In this document: piece after piece, positions 12,512 to 23,185 of the stretch
Position numbering within the stretch: the first letter of the stretch is position 1
Layout: each line of letters begins with the position of its first letter
From: Halieaceae bacterium
Lineage (GTDB): Bacteria > Pseudomonadota > Gammaproteobacteria > Pseudomonadales > Halieaceae
NCBI GenBank assembly: GCA_023253715.1
Contig: JALRFH010000153.1
Coordinates: 1-41,214 of the forward strand
DNA length: 41,214 nt
Direction of reading: 5' to 3'
Translations under genes and position numbers: made by a program
The notes under the pieces: model-generated
Told to the model about the DNA's origin: nothing
What the model saw: only the letters and a program-made list of their open reading frames with translations
The model's database searches: none

Positions 12512-12528
12512 ACACAAGATACTGGTGT
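12512..12528. promoter_or_regulatory. NrdR-box-like sequence (distal, weaker)
   Basis: ACACAAGATACTGGTGT, starts 32 bp from the proximal box. Confidence 0.45.
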
Positions 12529-12544
12529 CTTTAGGGCAATGCAA
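12516..12544 (-). promoter_or_regulatory. Candidate nrdA sigma70 promoter
   Basis: Minus strand TTGCAT-17 nt-TATCTT; -10 lies inside the distal NrdR-box-like element. Confidence 0.45.
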
Positions 12545-12749
12545 TAGGTATATTTCAGGTAAAGCTTGTGTATAGTTTGTGGGTAAAATAAGACGTTAGT
12601 ATGCACTAACCTTGGCGGCTTTGGCGTTTGTGGCTCGGCTTTGAAGAGGGCTGGTTTAGTCTGGTTAGGATTAATTTGTTCTAACCGTTTGGTTTTTTAG
12701 CGCCATGTGTTATTTAGCAAATGGCGCGCACCATGTTGGATCATTTGTT

Positions 12750-13661
12750 CTATTTTTGTCGCAGTAAAAACTCAATCAGAGCTTTTTGGGCGTGTAAGCG
12801 ATTTTCGGCTTCATCCCATATTACCGAGTTGTTGTCATCCATAAGATCAGCGCTGATTTCCTCGCCGCGGTGGGCTGGCAGGCAATGAAGGTATATGGCG
12901 CCAGGGTTCGCCTGTTGCAATAGGTCGCGGTTGAGCTCAAAGCCTTTAAACGCCGCGAGGCGCTCTAGGGCTTCTTGTTCTTGTCCCATCGATGCCCATA
13001 CATCGGTCGCCAGCAGATCCGAGCCCTGAACCGCGGTCAGGGGGTCTCGCGTTAAGGTTAGACAGTGCGCATACTCTTCCAGCAGTGCTCGGTCGGGTTC
13101 GTAGCCTTCGGGGCAAGCAATGTTTAAGTGAAAGCCGAACAGGTGGGCCGCGCGAATAAACGAATGGCACATGTTATTGCCGTCGCCAATCCAAGTGGCA
13201 GTTTTGCCTTGCATATCGCCGCGATGCTCGTACCAAGTCATCATATCAGCGAGCAGTTGGCAGGGGTGCGATTCGTCGGATAGTGCGTTGATTACTGGCA
13301 CCTTTGAGTGTTGGGCGAAGACTTCGAGTCGCTCGTGAGCGGAGGTCCGTATCATCACAATGTCGACCATGCGTGATATGACTCTGGCGGTGTCCTCAAT
13401 CGGCTCGCCACGGCCCAGTTGAGTATCGTTGGGTGACAAAAATAATGCGTGTCCGCCAAATTGCGCCATGCCCGCTTCGAACGAGACGCGTGTGCGCGTC
13501 GACGCTTTTTCAAAAATCATGGCCATGGTGGCGTTTGGAAATAGGGCGTGCGATTCGCCTTTGTGTTGCATCGATTTGAGCTCAATCGCACGTTGTATCA
13601 GCGCTTTAAGCTCGCTCGAGTTTAAGTCAGTGAGTCTGAGAAAATGTCGAGTCGTGCTCAT
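12750..13661 (-). CDS. argF: Ornithine carbamoyltransferase
   Basis: [43 protein letters not shown]. Confidence 0.97.
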   Translation of the reverse strand: MSTTRHFLRLTDLNSSELKALIQRAIELKSMQHKGESHALFPNATMAMIFEKASTRTRVSFEAGMAQFGGHALFLSPNDTQLGRGEPIEDTARVISRMVDIVMIRTSAHERLEVFAQHSKVPVINALSDESHPCQLLADMMTWYEHRGDMQGKTATWIGDGNNMCHSFIRAAHLFGFHLNIACPEGYEPDRALLEEYAHCLTLTRDPLTAVQGSDLLATDVWASMGQEQEALERLAAFKGFELNRDLLQQANPGAIYLHCLPAHRGEEISADLMDDNNSVIWDEAENRLHAQKALIEFLLRQK

Positions 13662-13665
13662 GGTA

Positions 13666-14835
13666 TTAACCTTTTAATTGCGCTGCGTAGGCATCGATGA
13701 CTCCCGCCAGTCGTTCGCCTATTAAGATGGCTTCGTTGTCCGTCAGTGTCAGGGCGGGTAGCAGTCGGACCACATGACCTGCGGTCACGTTAATAAGAAG
13801 CTTGTGTTTTAAGGCTAGCGATACCAGCTCTGGACAGTCCTGTCTCATGACGAGACCCAGCATAAGCCCCTGGCCTGACTCGGTTTGGATTAGATCTTGG
13901 GCGGCCTGGCTGTGCTGATGCAGTGACTCAGTAATCAGTTTGCGAATAACGGGGACGCGCTGGACTAAGTTGTCTTGTTCGATGGTGGTAATCACCGCCA
14001 TAGCCGCCGCACTGGCTAGCGGGTTGCCGCCATAAGTCGAGCCGTGATTGCCCGCCCCAAGCACTTGTGCTGCTTTGCCTCGCGCCATGCAGGCGCCAAT
14101 GGGTACGCCATTGCCTAAACCTTTTGCCGTTGTCACGACGTCGGGCTTGAAGTCTAGGCCTAAGTAAGCGAAGTAAGTCCCCACTCGCCCGTTGCCAGAT
14201 TGGACTTCATCGAACATAAGCAGCCAGTTGTTGTTGTCGCAGTGTGCTCGGAGTCCACGCAAATAGTCTTCGCTTAAGCGTCTAACGCCGCCTTCACCCT
14301 GCACGGGTTCCGCCAAAACGGCGACAACATTGGGATCGTTGGCGAGTGCAGCAATCGCGTCGATATCGCCTGCGGGCACTCGAATAAAGCCGGGTACTAG
14401 CGGTTCAAATCCTTTTTGCACAGCGGCGTTGCCGGTGGCCGTCAAGGTTGCCATCGTGCGACCGTGGAACGAGCGCTCTAGGACAATAATGCAGGGAGTG
14501 TCGATGCCGTTTTGGTGCCCGTACAGACGCGCTAATTTGATCGCGGCCTCATTGGCCTCTGCGCCTGAATTGCCAAAAAACACCGCGTCCATTCCCGCTA
14601 TGCGACACAAGTTCTCGGCGAGCACTTCTTGCGCGGGGATATGGTAAAGATTGGAGCAATGCATGAGCGTCTGGGCTTGTTTTGCCAGTGCTTCACTCAC
14701 AACCGGATGGCAGTGGCCAAGACCGGTAACTGCTATTCCCGTTAGAGCATCCAGGTAAGCATTGTCGTTAGCTTCGTAAAGCCAGGCACCCTGTCCGCGG
14801 ACTAAATGCACCGGCAAACGTTTATAGGTTGGCAT
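13666..14835 (-). CDS. argD: Acetylornithine aminotransferase (PLP class III)
   Basis: Extended ORF to 14892; ATG at 14835 ([21 protein letters not shown]) preferred; [45 protein letters not shown]. Confidence 0.93.
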   Translation of the reverse strand: MPTYKRLPVHLVRGQGAWLYEANDNAYLDALTGIAVTGLGHCHPVVSEALAKQAQTLMHCSNLYHIPAQEVLAENLCRIAGMDAVFFGNSGAEANEAAIKLARLYGHQNGIDTPCIIVLERSFHGRTMATLTATGNAAVQKGFEPLVPGFIRVPAGDIDAIAALANDPNVVAVLAEPVQGEGGVRRLSEDYLRGLRAHCDNNNWLLMFDEVQSGNGRVGTYFAYLGLDFKPDVVTTAKGLGNGVPIGACMARGKAAQVLGAGNHGSTYGGNPLASAAAMAVITTIEQDNLVQRVPVIRKLITESLHQHSQAAQDLIQTESGQGLMLGLVMRQDCPELVSLALKHKLLINVTAGHVVRLLPALTLTDNEAILIGERLAGVIDAYAAQLKG

Positions 14836-14984
14836 GATTGACGACACGATGGATCCTCTTGGTAACGTAAAAAGGCAGCCAGCGCTGCCCAAAGCACAAT
14901 GTTACCCTTGGATCCGAACAGGGGCAATGAAGAGCGCCGGTAAATATGGCAAAATTACGCCCCTTGCCCTTGAGTTTCTGGTGT

Positions 14985-15005
14985 TTGTAGCCATGTAGGC
15001 TACAA
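14985..15005. promoter_or_regulatory. Perfect 8-5-8 inverted repeat upstream of grxD
   Basis: TTGTAGCC-atgta-GGCTACAA, 23 bp before the grxD ATG. Confidence 0.6.
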
Positions 15006-15028
15006 TAGGATTTTTACTGGAGAGTGTT

Positions 15029-15358
15029 ATGAGTGATGTAATCGAGACCCTTAAAGAGCAAATCGAGAACAATCCGATTTTGCTGTACATGAAAGGCTCC
15101 CCTAATCAACCACAGTGCGGTTTTTCAGCGCGAACTGTGCAGGCTTTAATGGCCTGTGGCGAACGCTTCGCGTATGTGGATGTGCTATCGAATCCAGACG
15201 TTCGGGCTAATTTGCCCGCTTACGCTAATTGGCCCACTTTCCCGCAGCTGTGGGTTCAAGGTGAATTAATTGGTGGGTGCGATATCGTGACCGAGATGTA
15301 TGAGACTGGCGAGCTCCAAACCCTGATCAAAGAGGCAGCGGCCGCGCAGAACGCGTGA
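15029..15358 (+). CDS. grxD: Monothiol glutaredoxin, Grx4 family
   Basis: CGFS active site in MKGSPNQPQCGFSARTVQAL; WPTFPQLWVQGELIGGCDIV. Confidence 0.95.
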   Translation: MSDVIETLKEQIENNPILLYMKGSPNQPQCGFSARTVQALMACGERFAYVDVLSNPDVRANLPAYANWPTFPQLWVQGELIGGCDIVTEMYETGELQTLIKEAAAAQNA

Positions 15359-15580
15359 TGTTTCGGGCGAGTACACGATGGTGCGTGCTCGCCTATTCGA
15401 TAGAGAGTTTGGTGCGCCAGCAATGTTGTGTCATGGGTTAGGTCGCCCTGCACAAAATCATTGAAAGCCGGTCGCAATATTATTGAGTGTTTGCAGTGCC
15501 CGTCGCGGTCGTAAGCCCCTCAAGCAGGTAAGGCATACTGGATTAGCGTATACTGTGCGCACGAACCACGGAATTGAATT

Positions 15581-16837
15581 ATGGATCTCTCTGACTACAT
15601 GCTTGGCTTGGGGCGGCAGGCGAAGCAAGCGGCTCGCATCTTAGCGTTGAGTACCCTAAGTCAGCGCAATCATGCGCTGATGTGTATTGCAAAACGTATC
15701 GATCAGCAGCGAGAACTCATTTTGGCTGCGAATGCTGAAGATCTCGCAGCAGCTAAATCTGAAGGGCTTGACGACGCGATGTGTGACCGCTTAGCGCTGA
15801 ATGCGGAGCGTATTGATGGCATGATCGGTAATTTAGCGCAGGTTGCGTCGTTGCCTGATCCGATCGGTGCAACCGATCAAATTCGCACCATGCCCTCGGG
15901 TATTCGTGTTGGCAAAATGCGCGTGCCTTTGGGGGTGGTAGGTATCATTTACGAGTCTCGCCCTAACGTAACGATCGAGGCGAGTAGTTTGTGTATTAAA
16001 TCGGGTAACGCGACGATTTTGCGCGGGGGATCTGAATCTATTCGTTCGAATGGCGCAATTGCGCGTTGCATTGAGGCAGGTTTAGCCGACGCCGGAATGC
16101 CGGAAACGGCAGTACAGGTAGTCAATACGACGGATCGCGCGGCGGTCGGTGCCTTGATCACTCTGGATAAGTTTGTCGATGTGATCGTGCCACGCGGGGG
16201 TAAAGGCCTGATTGAGCGCATCACTGCGGAAGCGCGCATTCCCGTGATCAAGCATCTCGACGGCGTTTGTCACGTATTCGTTGACGAGGGGGCAGATTTA
16301 TCGATGGCCAAAGCGATAGCGATCAACGCCAAAACGCATCGTTACGGTACCTGCAACACGATGGAGACGCTGTTGCTTGACCGGTCGTTAGCGGCAGATG
16401 CCTTAGCTTTGATAGGCCCTGAGTTGCGAGCTAAGGGCGTTGAGGTTCGCGGTTGTCCCGAAACGTGTCGTCTGCTGGATTGGGCGGTGGTCGCGACAGA
16501 AGACGATTGGTACGCCGAATACTTGGCGCCAATCCTGGCGGTAAAAACCGTCTCTGGTCTTGACGAGGCGATTGAACACATCAATACCTATGGATCACAC
16601 CATACCGATGCCATTGTGACGAATCATCATGCTCACGCCGAGCGCTTCATGCGTGAAGTGGATTCGAGTTCAGTTATGGTGAATGCGTCTACCCGGTTTG
16701 CCGATGGTTTTGAATATGGACTGGGTGCCGAGATAGGAATATCGACCGACAAAATTCATGCGCGAGGTCCAGTCGGTTTAGAGGGTTTGACCTCGCAAAA
16801 ATACGTGGTGTTCGGCACAGGGCAGGTTCGTTCTTGA
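15581..16837 (+). CDS. proA: Gamma-glutamyl phosphate reductase
   Basis: [45 protein letters not shown]. Confidence 0.97.
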   Translation: MDLSDYMLGLGRQAKQAARILALSTLSQRNHALMCIAKRIDQQRELILAANAEDLAAAKSEGLDDAMCDRLALNAERIDGMIGNLAQVASLPDPIGATDQIRTMPSGIRVGKMRVPLGVVGIIYESRPNVTIEASSLCIKSGNATILRGGSESIRSNGAIARCIEAGLADAGMPETAVQVVNTTDRAAVGALITLDKFVDVIVPRGGKGLIERITAEARIPVIKHLDGVCHVFVDEGADLSMAKAIAINAKTHRYGTCNTMETLLLDRSLAADALALIGPELRAKGVEVRGCPETCRLLDWAVVATEDDWYAEYLAPILAVKTVSGLDEAIEHINTYGSHHTDAIVTNHHAHAERFMREVDSSSVMVNASTRFADGFEYGLGAEIGISTDKIHARGPVGLEGLTSQKYVVFGTGQVRS

Positions 16838-17478
16838 GTGCTGTCCCAATGGCTAAAGCGTTTATGGGGGGGACTTTTGACCCTATTCATAACGGGCATA
16901 TTCGCATGGCAATTGAATCCTGCGAGGCGCTGGCATTGCCACTGGTCACACTGGTTCCGGCTGCTGATCCTCCCCATCGTGGGGTACCGCAAGTGAGTGC
17001 GGAACATCGTCTAGCCATGGTTAGGGAATCGACGGTGGGTATTTCGCAACTTGAGGTTGACGGACGCGAGTTAAACCGTCCTGGCCGTTCTTACAGTTTT
17101 GACACGGCCAGTGAGTTTCGGGCTGAACTGGGTCCAAGCGCGAGCTTGACGATGATAATGGGTGCCGATGCGTTTCTGGGTTTCATGTCCTGGTATCGCT
17201 GGCAAGAGTTTTTGGGGCTACTGAATATCTTAGTGCTGGCTCGGCCGGGTTGGTCGTGGCCAGAGCAGGGTGAGTTGGCGACTTGGGTCGATCGTTACAG
17301 CACAGACGTTCGGGAGTTGACGTCTAGGCCGTTTGGCGGCGTAGCATTTTTATCTTCCCGTCTGTTGGATATTTCAGCCTCTGATGTTCGTGCGCGATTG
17401 CGCATGGGTTTGTCTATTGATGGGTTGGTGCCCGACGTTGTGCGCCACTACCTTGCAGAACAGAAGTTATACGTATAG
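16834..17478 (+). CDS. nadD: Nicotinate-nucleotide adenylyltransferase
   Basis: [29 protein letters not shown] start overlapping the proA stop, or ATG 16849. Confidence 0.93.
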   Translation: MSAVPMAKAFMGGTFDPIHNGHIRMAIESCEALALPLVTLVPAADPPHRGVPQVSAEHRLAMVRESTVGISQLEVDGRELNRPGRSYSFDTASEFRAELGPSASLTMIMGADAFLGFMSWYRWQEFLGLLNILVLARPGWSWPEQGELATWVDRYSTDVRELTSRPFGGVAFLSSRLLDISASDVRARLRMGLSIDGLVPDVVRHYLAEQKLYV

Positions 17479-17508
17479 GCCACGGGGTCTTTAAAAGGTG
17501 ATGAGTAA

Positions 17509-17856
17509 ATGATGGATTCTTTGGCAATCAAAGCGTTGGCGGAAGCAGCACTAGATGATCTTAAGGCGGTGAATTTGGTGGTGTTGGACGTGGGGTCTCT
17601 GACCGATGTAATGGAATACTTGGTGGTGGCAAGCGGCACTTCGAATCGCCACGTAAAGTCCTTGGCCGACAATGTGGTTGTTGCTGCTAAAAAGGCCGGT
17701 GTTCCTCCCTTGGGTGTTGAGGGGCAAGACACTGGTGAGTGGGTGTTGGTTGATTTGGGTGGTGTGGTCGTTCATGTCATGTTGCCTGCGACACGCGCTT
17801 TTTATGATATTGAACGCCTGTGGTCGGTAGACGCCCCGGCTCGTCGTGAAGATTAG
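17509..17856 (+). CDS. rsfS: Ribosome silencing factor RsfS
   Basis: [59 protein letters not shown]. Confidence 0.95.
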   Translation: MMDSLAIKALAEAALDDLKAVNLVVLDVGSLTDVMEYLVVASGTSNRHVKSLADNVVVAAKKAGVPPLGVEGQDTGEWVLVDLGGVVVHVMLPATRAFYDIERLWSVDAPARRED

Positions 17857-18316
17857 GGTTATTACGATTGCGGGCAAAATGCCTGCGTGGGTCGAGGCCG
17901 GGGTCAGTGACTACGACAAGCGTTTTCCGCGCGACGTAAAAATCGATTGGCTGAGTCTGCCGCTTGCTCCTCGCCGGAAAGACCGAAAACCTGAGCATTA
18001 CTTGGCAACAGAGGCTCAATCAATCTTACGGCAAGTGCGTGAGGACGATTTTGTCGTTGCTTTGGATGTGCGCGGACAATCGTGCTCAAGCGAGGCGCTG
18101 GCGGATCATTGGCAAGCCTGGCAAGCACACCGAGGCGATGTGGTCATTTTGATCGGGGGGCCTGACGGTTTGGACCAGCGGTGCCTAGCTCGTTCGAATC
18201 AGCGTTTATCACTCAGTGCCTTGACACTGCCTCATGCGCTCGTCAGAGTGGTATTGGCCGAACAGCTCTATCGCGCTTGGTCGATATCGATAGGGCATCC
18301 ATATCATCGCGCATAA
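17846..18316 (+). CDS. rlmH: 23S rRNA (pseudouridine1915-N3)-methyltransferase RlmH
   Basis: [64 protein letters not shown]. Confidence 0.95.
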   Translation: MKIRVITIAGKMPAWVEAGVSDYDKRFPRDVKIDWLSLPLAPRRKDRKPEHYLATEAQSILRQVREDDFVVALDVRGQSCSSEALADHWQAWQAHRGDVVILIGGPDGLDQRCLARSNQRLSLSALTLPHALVRVVLAEQLYRAWSISIGHPYHRA

Positions 18317-18333
18317 ACGTAAGAGACGACCCG

Positions 18334-20211
18334 GTGGCAGCTGACCGCAATTTACTCAAAGATCCTCATCGCGAAGGTCGAATCTTTGCGGAGCGCTTGG
18401 TTATTGCTTTAGTGGTGTTTACGGTGATGCTTGGCGTGATCGTCATTCGTTATTATCACCTGCAGATTGTGGATCACGCTATTTATGCAACCCAATCGGA
18501 TCAGAATCGACTGCAAACACAGCCCTTGCCACCTCGCCGTGGCTTGATCCGTGATCGCGCGGGCCGGCTGATTGCCGAGAATGAACCCTCATTTGTGCTG
18601 TCTGTGGTGGTCGAGCGGACAGGTGGGCTCGATACTATCCTAGAGCGGCTCAAGCGCATTGTTGATTTAACGGATGATGACATCGAGGCCTTTCAAAAGC
18701 GACGTCCGAGCACCCGCCCTTATGCACCTGTGCCGCTAAAATTCCGAATTTCGGAGGAGGATCGGGCTCGAATAGCGGTGAACAGTCACATCCTACCTGG
18801 CGTTGAAATCGAGGCTCAGTTGATTAGGGCTTACCCGCTAGCTGATCTCTTTGCCCACGCTGTCGGTTACGTAGGCCGAATTAATGAGCGTGAATTGCAG
18901 ACCTTGCCCGAGGGGCCGTACGAGGGCACATTTCATATTGGTAAAACGGGTATCGAAAAGTATTACGAGAACGTGTTGCTCGGGCAAGCGGGTGTGCAAA
19001 CGGTAGAGACTGATGCGCGTGGTCGCATCATGCGTTTGGTTGAAAAAACACCGCCTGTGCCGGGTGGTGATTTGGTTCTTAGCTTGGATGTCGATTTGCA
19101 ACTCGCAGCCGCGCAAGCGCTGGACGGCAAGCGTGGTGCAGTGGTTGCAATCGATCCTCGTGATGGGGGTGTCTTGGCCTTGTACTCTAGTCCGAGTTTC
19201 GATCCCAATGACTTCGTGAATGGTATTAGCTACCAGAAGTACGGTGAGTTGCGCGATTCGCCTGACGTGCCTTTGTTCAATCGAGCGTTGCAGGGTCAAT
19301 ACCCGCCGGGCTCGACCGTTAAACCCGCGATAGGTTTGGCAGGGCTGCACCTGGGCTTGGTGACCGCTAAAACTACGATTGCTGATCCTGGCTGGTACAT
19401 GATGCCAGGAGACGATCGTCGTTATCGTGATTGGGTACTCCGTATTCGGGGCACTGGCCACGCCGATCGTGTTGATCTGCATATGGCGATTGCGGAGTCC
19501 TGTGACGTTTATTTTTATGATCTGGCGCGTGTCATGACGGTTGATCGCATGCACGATTTTTTGAAACACTTCAACTTGGGCTCATATACAGGGGTAGATA
19601 CCACCAATGAGCGACCCGGGGTGCTGCCGTCTTCCGAGTGGAAGTTGAAAAACCGCGGAAAGCCTTGGTATCCCGGAGAGACTTTAAGCGTGGGTATCGG
19701 GCAGGGGTACATGCTAGCGACGCCGCTGCAGTTGGCGCTAATGACGTCCGCGTTGGCGAATCGTGGTTACGCCTACAAACCCTCCTTGGTCGCGAGTGTG
19801 GATGGCGTACCGAATCAGCCAGAGCGACTGCAGTTGCCCGAGATTGAACCATCGCATTGGCGGACTGTCATAGAAGGTATGGAAGCGGTTGTGCATCAGC
19901 GCAGTGGTACCGCTCACGCTATGGCAAAAGGTTTGAAGTATCGAGTGGCGTCAAAAACGGGGACTGCGCAGGTGATTGGCATAGGGCAGGATGAAGAGTA
20001 CGACGAAGACGACATTGCCGAGCGCCATCGCAATCATGGCTTATTCGTTGCTTTTGCGCCGATTGAGGCACCGACCATAGCGATTGCGGTCATCGTTGAA
20101 AATGGCGGGGGTAGCAGTGCGGCAGTGCCTGTTGCGCGAGCCGTAATGGATGCGTGGCTAGCCAATCCCGGCAAAGGCGCAGCACGCGAGGGAGTGGCGC
20201 GCAGTGGCTGA
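18334..20211 (+). CDS. mrdA: Penicillin-binding protein 2
   Basis: ORF opens upstream at 18181 but GTG 18334 (VAADRNLLKDPHREGRIF) fits the family; PGSTVKP active site, SCD, KTGTAQV. Confidence 0.95.
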   Translation: MAADRNLLKDPHREGRIFAERLVIALVVFTVMLGVIVIRYYHLQIVDHAIYATQSDQNRLQTQPLPPRRGLIRDRAGRLIAENEPSFVLSVVVERTGGLDTILERLKRIVDLTDDDIEAFQKRRPSTRPYAPVPLKFRISEEDRARIAVNSHILPGVEIEAQLIRAYPLADLFAHAVGYVGRINERELQTLPEGPYEGTFHIGKTGIEKYYENVLLGQAGVQTVETDARGRIMRLVEKTPPVPGGDLVLSLDVDLQLAAAQALDGKRGAVVAIDPRDGGVLALYSSPSFDPNDFVNGISYQKYGELRDSPDVPLFNRALQGQYPPGSTVKPAIGLAGLHLGLVTAKTTIADPGWYMMPGDDRRYRDWVLRIRGTGHADRVDLHMAIAESCDVYFYDLARVMTVDRMHDFLKHFNLGSYTGVDTTNERPGVLPSSEWKLKNRGKPWYPGETLSVGIGQGYMLATPLQLALMTSALANRGYAYKPSLVASVDGVPNQPERLQLPEIEPSHWRTVIEGMEAVVHQRSGTAHAMAKGLKYRVASKTGTAQVIGIGQDEEYDEDDIAERHRNHGLFVAFAPIEAPTIAIAVIVENGGGSSAAVPVARAVMDAWLANPGKGAAREGVARSG

Positions 20212-21340
20212 ATATTTGCGTCGAATGCCCCTGAGCGGCGAGACCTTTCAGAGTCGCTCAACGCTGTGGTCATTCTTGAAACTGGATCCATGGCTGTTTG
20301 GCGGCTTAGTGGTGCTTGCCGGGTTTGGCTTGACGGTTCTAAACAGTGCGGTTGATGGCAGTTCCGCGGCAATCCAGAGACAGTCTATTTATTTGCTGAT
20401 TGGCTTTATCGTGATGCTGGTAGCCGCGCAAATTCCTGTGTACCGCTACGCGCGACTGGCGCCTTGGATGTACCTGGCAGGTATGTTATCCCTTATTGCA
20501 GTGTTGGTGATCGGAGTGGGCGCCAAAGGGGCGCAACGCTGGTTGGCCCTCGGGGGATTCCGATTCCAGCCTTCTGAAATTATGAAACTTGCGGTACCTC
20601 TGACCATTGCCTGGTACTTGGCGAAACGAAGTTTGCCGCCCAACCCTAAATACGTGGCGGCGACCTTATTTTTGATGGGTTTGCCTGCGGTTTTCATCTT
20701 TTTGCAACCGGACTTGGGCACTGCGATTTTGGTCGCGGTGTCGGGATTTTTTGTCCTGTTTTTGGCGGGCTTATCTTGGCGCTATATCGCGACAGCGCTG
20801 ACGCTTGTTCTGGTATCGTTGTGGCCTCTCTGGAGCTTCGTTATGAAGGATTACCAGCGTCAGCGGGTCCTGACCTTGCTGAATCCAGAGAGTGATCGTT
20901 TAGGCGCGGGCTGGAATATCATTCAAAGTAAAACAGCGATAGGTTCAGGGGGATGGTCTGGCAAAGGGTATATGCAGGGTACCCAATCTTTACTGGACTT
21001 CTTACCCGAGAGTAATACCGACTTTATTATTGCGGTGTTGGCAGAGGAATACGGGCTGCACGGTGTGCTGTGGCTGGTGCTGCTGTATCTATTTATCTGT
21101 CTTCGAGGCTTTTGGATTAGTTACAATGCAAGCTCAACCTACGGGCGTTTGGTAGCCGCAAGCATTACCCTGACCTTTTTCGTATACGTGTTCGTTAATA
21201 TGGGGATGGTTGCGGGGATCTTGCCGGTCGTAGGGGTGCCTTTACCCTTGGTGAGTGCCGGCGGAACATCGATTGTGACTCTGTTGGCCGGTTTCGGTAT
21301 CCTGATGGCGATCAGTCAAGATAAGCGCCAAGTGAACTAA
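20204..21340 (+). CDS. rodA: Rod-shape SEDS glycosyltransferase RodA
   Basis: Polytopic; GFRFQPSEIMKLAVPL, FLQPDLGTAILV, LPESNTDFIIAVLAEEYGL. Confidence 0.96.
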   Translation: MAEYLRRMPLSGETFQSRSTLWSFLKLDPWLFGGLVVLAGFGLTVLNSAVDGSSAAIQRQSIYLLIGFIVMLVAAQIPVYRYARLAPWMYLAGMLSLIAVLVIGVGAKGAQRWLALGGFRFQPSEIMKLAVPLTIAWYLAKRSLPPNPKYVAATLFLMGLPAVFIFLQPDLGTAILVAVSGFFVLFLAGLSWRYIATALTLVLVSLWPLWSFVMKDYQRQRVLTLLNPESDRLGAGWNIIQSKTAIGSGGWSGKGYMQGTQSLLDFLPESNTDFIIAVLAEEYGLHGVLWLVLLYLFICLRGFWISYNASSTYGRLVAASITLTFFVYVFVNMGMVAGILPVVGVPLPLVSAGGTSIVTLLAGFGILMAISQDKRQVN

Positions 21341-22341
21341 TGAGGAGTGTGATGGTGAAAAAATTGCGGTGGTTTGTGGGTGCGTTAGTGATGTTGAGCG
21401 CGAGTCTCTCTGCAGACTACCGTGATCACCCTGAGCTGGAGCTCGAGGAACTTGTCGCAGTGCTTAGTCCTTTGGGTTACACCGAAGCGGAATTGATCAA
21501 TATTTTCAGTGCCGCCGAAAAAAAACAATCCATTCTTGATGCCATTTCACGTCCAGCAGAAAAAGTTTTGGTGTGGCATGAGTATCAAAATATTTTTCTC
21601 ACTGAGCGGCGCATCAAAGAAGGTGTCGAATTTATGCAGGCCAACCGTGCTGTGTTGGCTCGCGCTGAGCAGGAACTGGGTGTGCCGGCTGAGGTGATGG
21701 CGGCGATTATTGGAGTCGAAACCTACTATGGCCGAATCGCTGGCTCGTACCGGGTGATTGACGCGCTGTCGACCTTGGCATTTGACTACCCTAAGCGGGC
21801 CAAATTTTTTCGCAAACAGTTGGTCGAATATTTACAGCTGGCAAAAGAGCAAAACATTGACCCTCTGGAGCCCAAAGGCTCTTACGCTGGCGCTATGGGC
21901 TTTGGGCAATTTATGCCGAGTAGCTATCGAGCCTATGCCATCGATTTTGACGGTGACGAGTTTGTCGATATTTGGAACAATGAAGCCGATGCGATTGGCA
22001 GTGTCGGGCACTACCTAAAGGCACATGGTTGGCGGGCAGGGCAACCCATTGTTCAACCTTTAAAGCGATCCCAGTTCCTTGCAGCAGAGTGGTTGACCGA
22101 TGATTTAAAGCTGAGCTATACCATTGCCGAGCTGCCCCAAGATACAGCGGCCCTCATTACAAAAAGTTTGCCCTCAGATAGTTTGATTGAGCCCATCGAG
22201 TTGGAAACCGAAGTGGGGCCGCAGCAGTGGTTGGTTTTTAACAATTTTTATGCCATCACTCGTTATAATCACAGCCGTATGTATGCGATGGCTGTAACGG
22301 AACTGTCAGAAGCCTTGGCCGCGGGGTTGCGCGAGCCGTGA
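21340..22341 (+). CDS. mltB: Membrane-bound lytic murein transglycosylase B
   Basis: IIGVETYYGRIAGSYRVIDALSTLAFDYPKR, GAMGFGQFMPSSYRAYAIDFDGD. Confidence 0.94.
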   Translation: MRSVMVKKLRWFVGALVMLSASLSADYRDHPELELEELVAVLSPLGYTEAELINIFSAAEKKQSILDAISRPAEKVLVWHEYQNIFLTERRIKEGVEFMQANRAVLARAEQELGVPAEVMAAIIGVETYYGRIAGSYRVIDALSTLAFDYPKRAKFFRKQLVEYLQLAKEQNIDPLEPKGSYAGAMGFGQFMPSSYRAYAIDFDGDEFVDIWNNEADAIGSVGHYLKAHGWRAGQPIVQPLKRSQFLAAEWLTDDLKLSYTIAELPQDTAALITKSLPSDSLIEPIELETEVGPQQWLVFNNFYAITRYNHSRMYAMAVTELSEALAAGLREP

Positions 22342-23129
22342 CCCGTTGGCTACTGCTTGGTTTGCTGGCTATTTCTCTCGGCGCTTGCACTGACGGGCGT
22401 TATCGTATGCGTCAGGATCGAGCACCTGTCGTGCCTATTCAAGCGCATCAAGTCGCTGATGCTGTGCCGACTGCGGAAGTGATTCGACTCGCTGGGAATA
22501 AGTCACCGTATACTGTTGAAGGCATCACCTACCGGGTGATGTCTTCAGCCCTCGGTTACCGAGAAGTTGGTATGGCGTCGTGGTATGGCGCAAAGTTTCA
22601 TGGCGAGCTGACTTCAAATGGCGAAGTGTTTGACATGTATAGGGCGACGGCTGCCCACAAAAGCCTGCCTATTCCCACCTTTGTGAGAGTTACGAATTTA
22701 GACAACAATCGCAGTATGATTGTGCGCGTGAACGATCGCGGCCCATTCCACAGCGATCGCATTATCGATTTATCGTATGGCGCGGCGGTCAAGCTAGGGT
22801 TTGCGCAGGCGGGTACGGCGCGGGTTTTACTTGAGGCTTTAGCTGTTGAAGGTGCGGAAGATTTGCGCGCCAGTGCGGAAGGCGATTATCGCTATTTACA
22901 GGTGGGCGCATTTTCGTCCCGCGACACCGCCGAGAACCGCCGTATCGCCCTACAAAGTCACACCACGCACCCAGTGTTTATTAGCCCGGCGCGGCTATCT
23001 GATAAAATGATCTACCGTGTCCGTATTGGTCCTGTTGCTGATGCCGACGAATTTAAGGCGCTCGAGCGGGTGATTATGCGGGCCGGATTTCAAGACTACA
23101 GTCGCATCCGAGAGGGTGTCGCGCTTTGA
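22338..23129 (+). CDS. rlpA: Septal ring lytic transglycosylase RlpA family lipoprotein with SPOR domain
   Basis: Lipobox SLGAC; GMASWYGAKFHGELTSNGEVFDMYRATAAHKSLP; C-terminal SPOR-like segment. Confidence 0.93.
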   Translation: MTRWLLLGLLAISLGACTDGRYRMRQDRAPVVPIQAHQVADAVPTAEVIRLAGNKSPYTVEGITYRVMSSALGYREVGMASWYGAKFHGELTSNGEVFDMYRATAAHKSLPIPTFVRVTNLDNNRSMIVRVNDRGPFHSDRIIDLSYGAAVKLGFAQAGTARVLLEALAVEGAEDLRASAEGDYRYLQVGAFSSRDTAENRRIALQSHTTHPVFISPARLSDKMIYRVRIGPVADADEFKALERVIMRAGFQDYSRIREGVAL

Positions 23130-23185
23130 TCGATTGGTTTGATCCGTTACCATGGGTACGCCGTTACACAAGGAACTTAATTGTT

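Noticed and set aside
15359-15580. grxD-proA spacer as a possible ncRNA or tRNA locus
   Set aside because: Contains a weak GCGAGTAC/GTGCTCGC stem but no T-run, tRNA-like cloverleaf or clear motif.
18838-19569. 243-aa minus-strand ORF opposite mrdA
   Set aside because: Lies wholly inside a confident PBP2 gene; no recognisable protein features; typical antisense shadow ORF.
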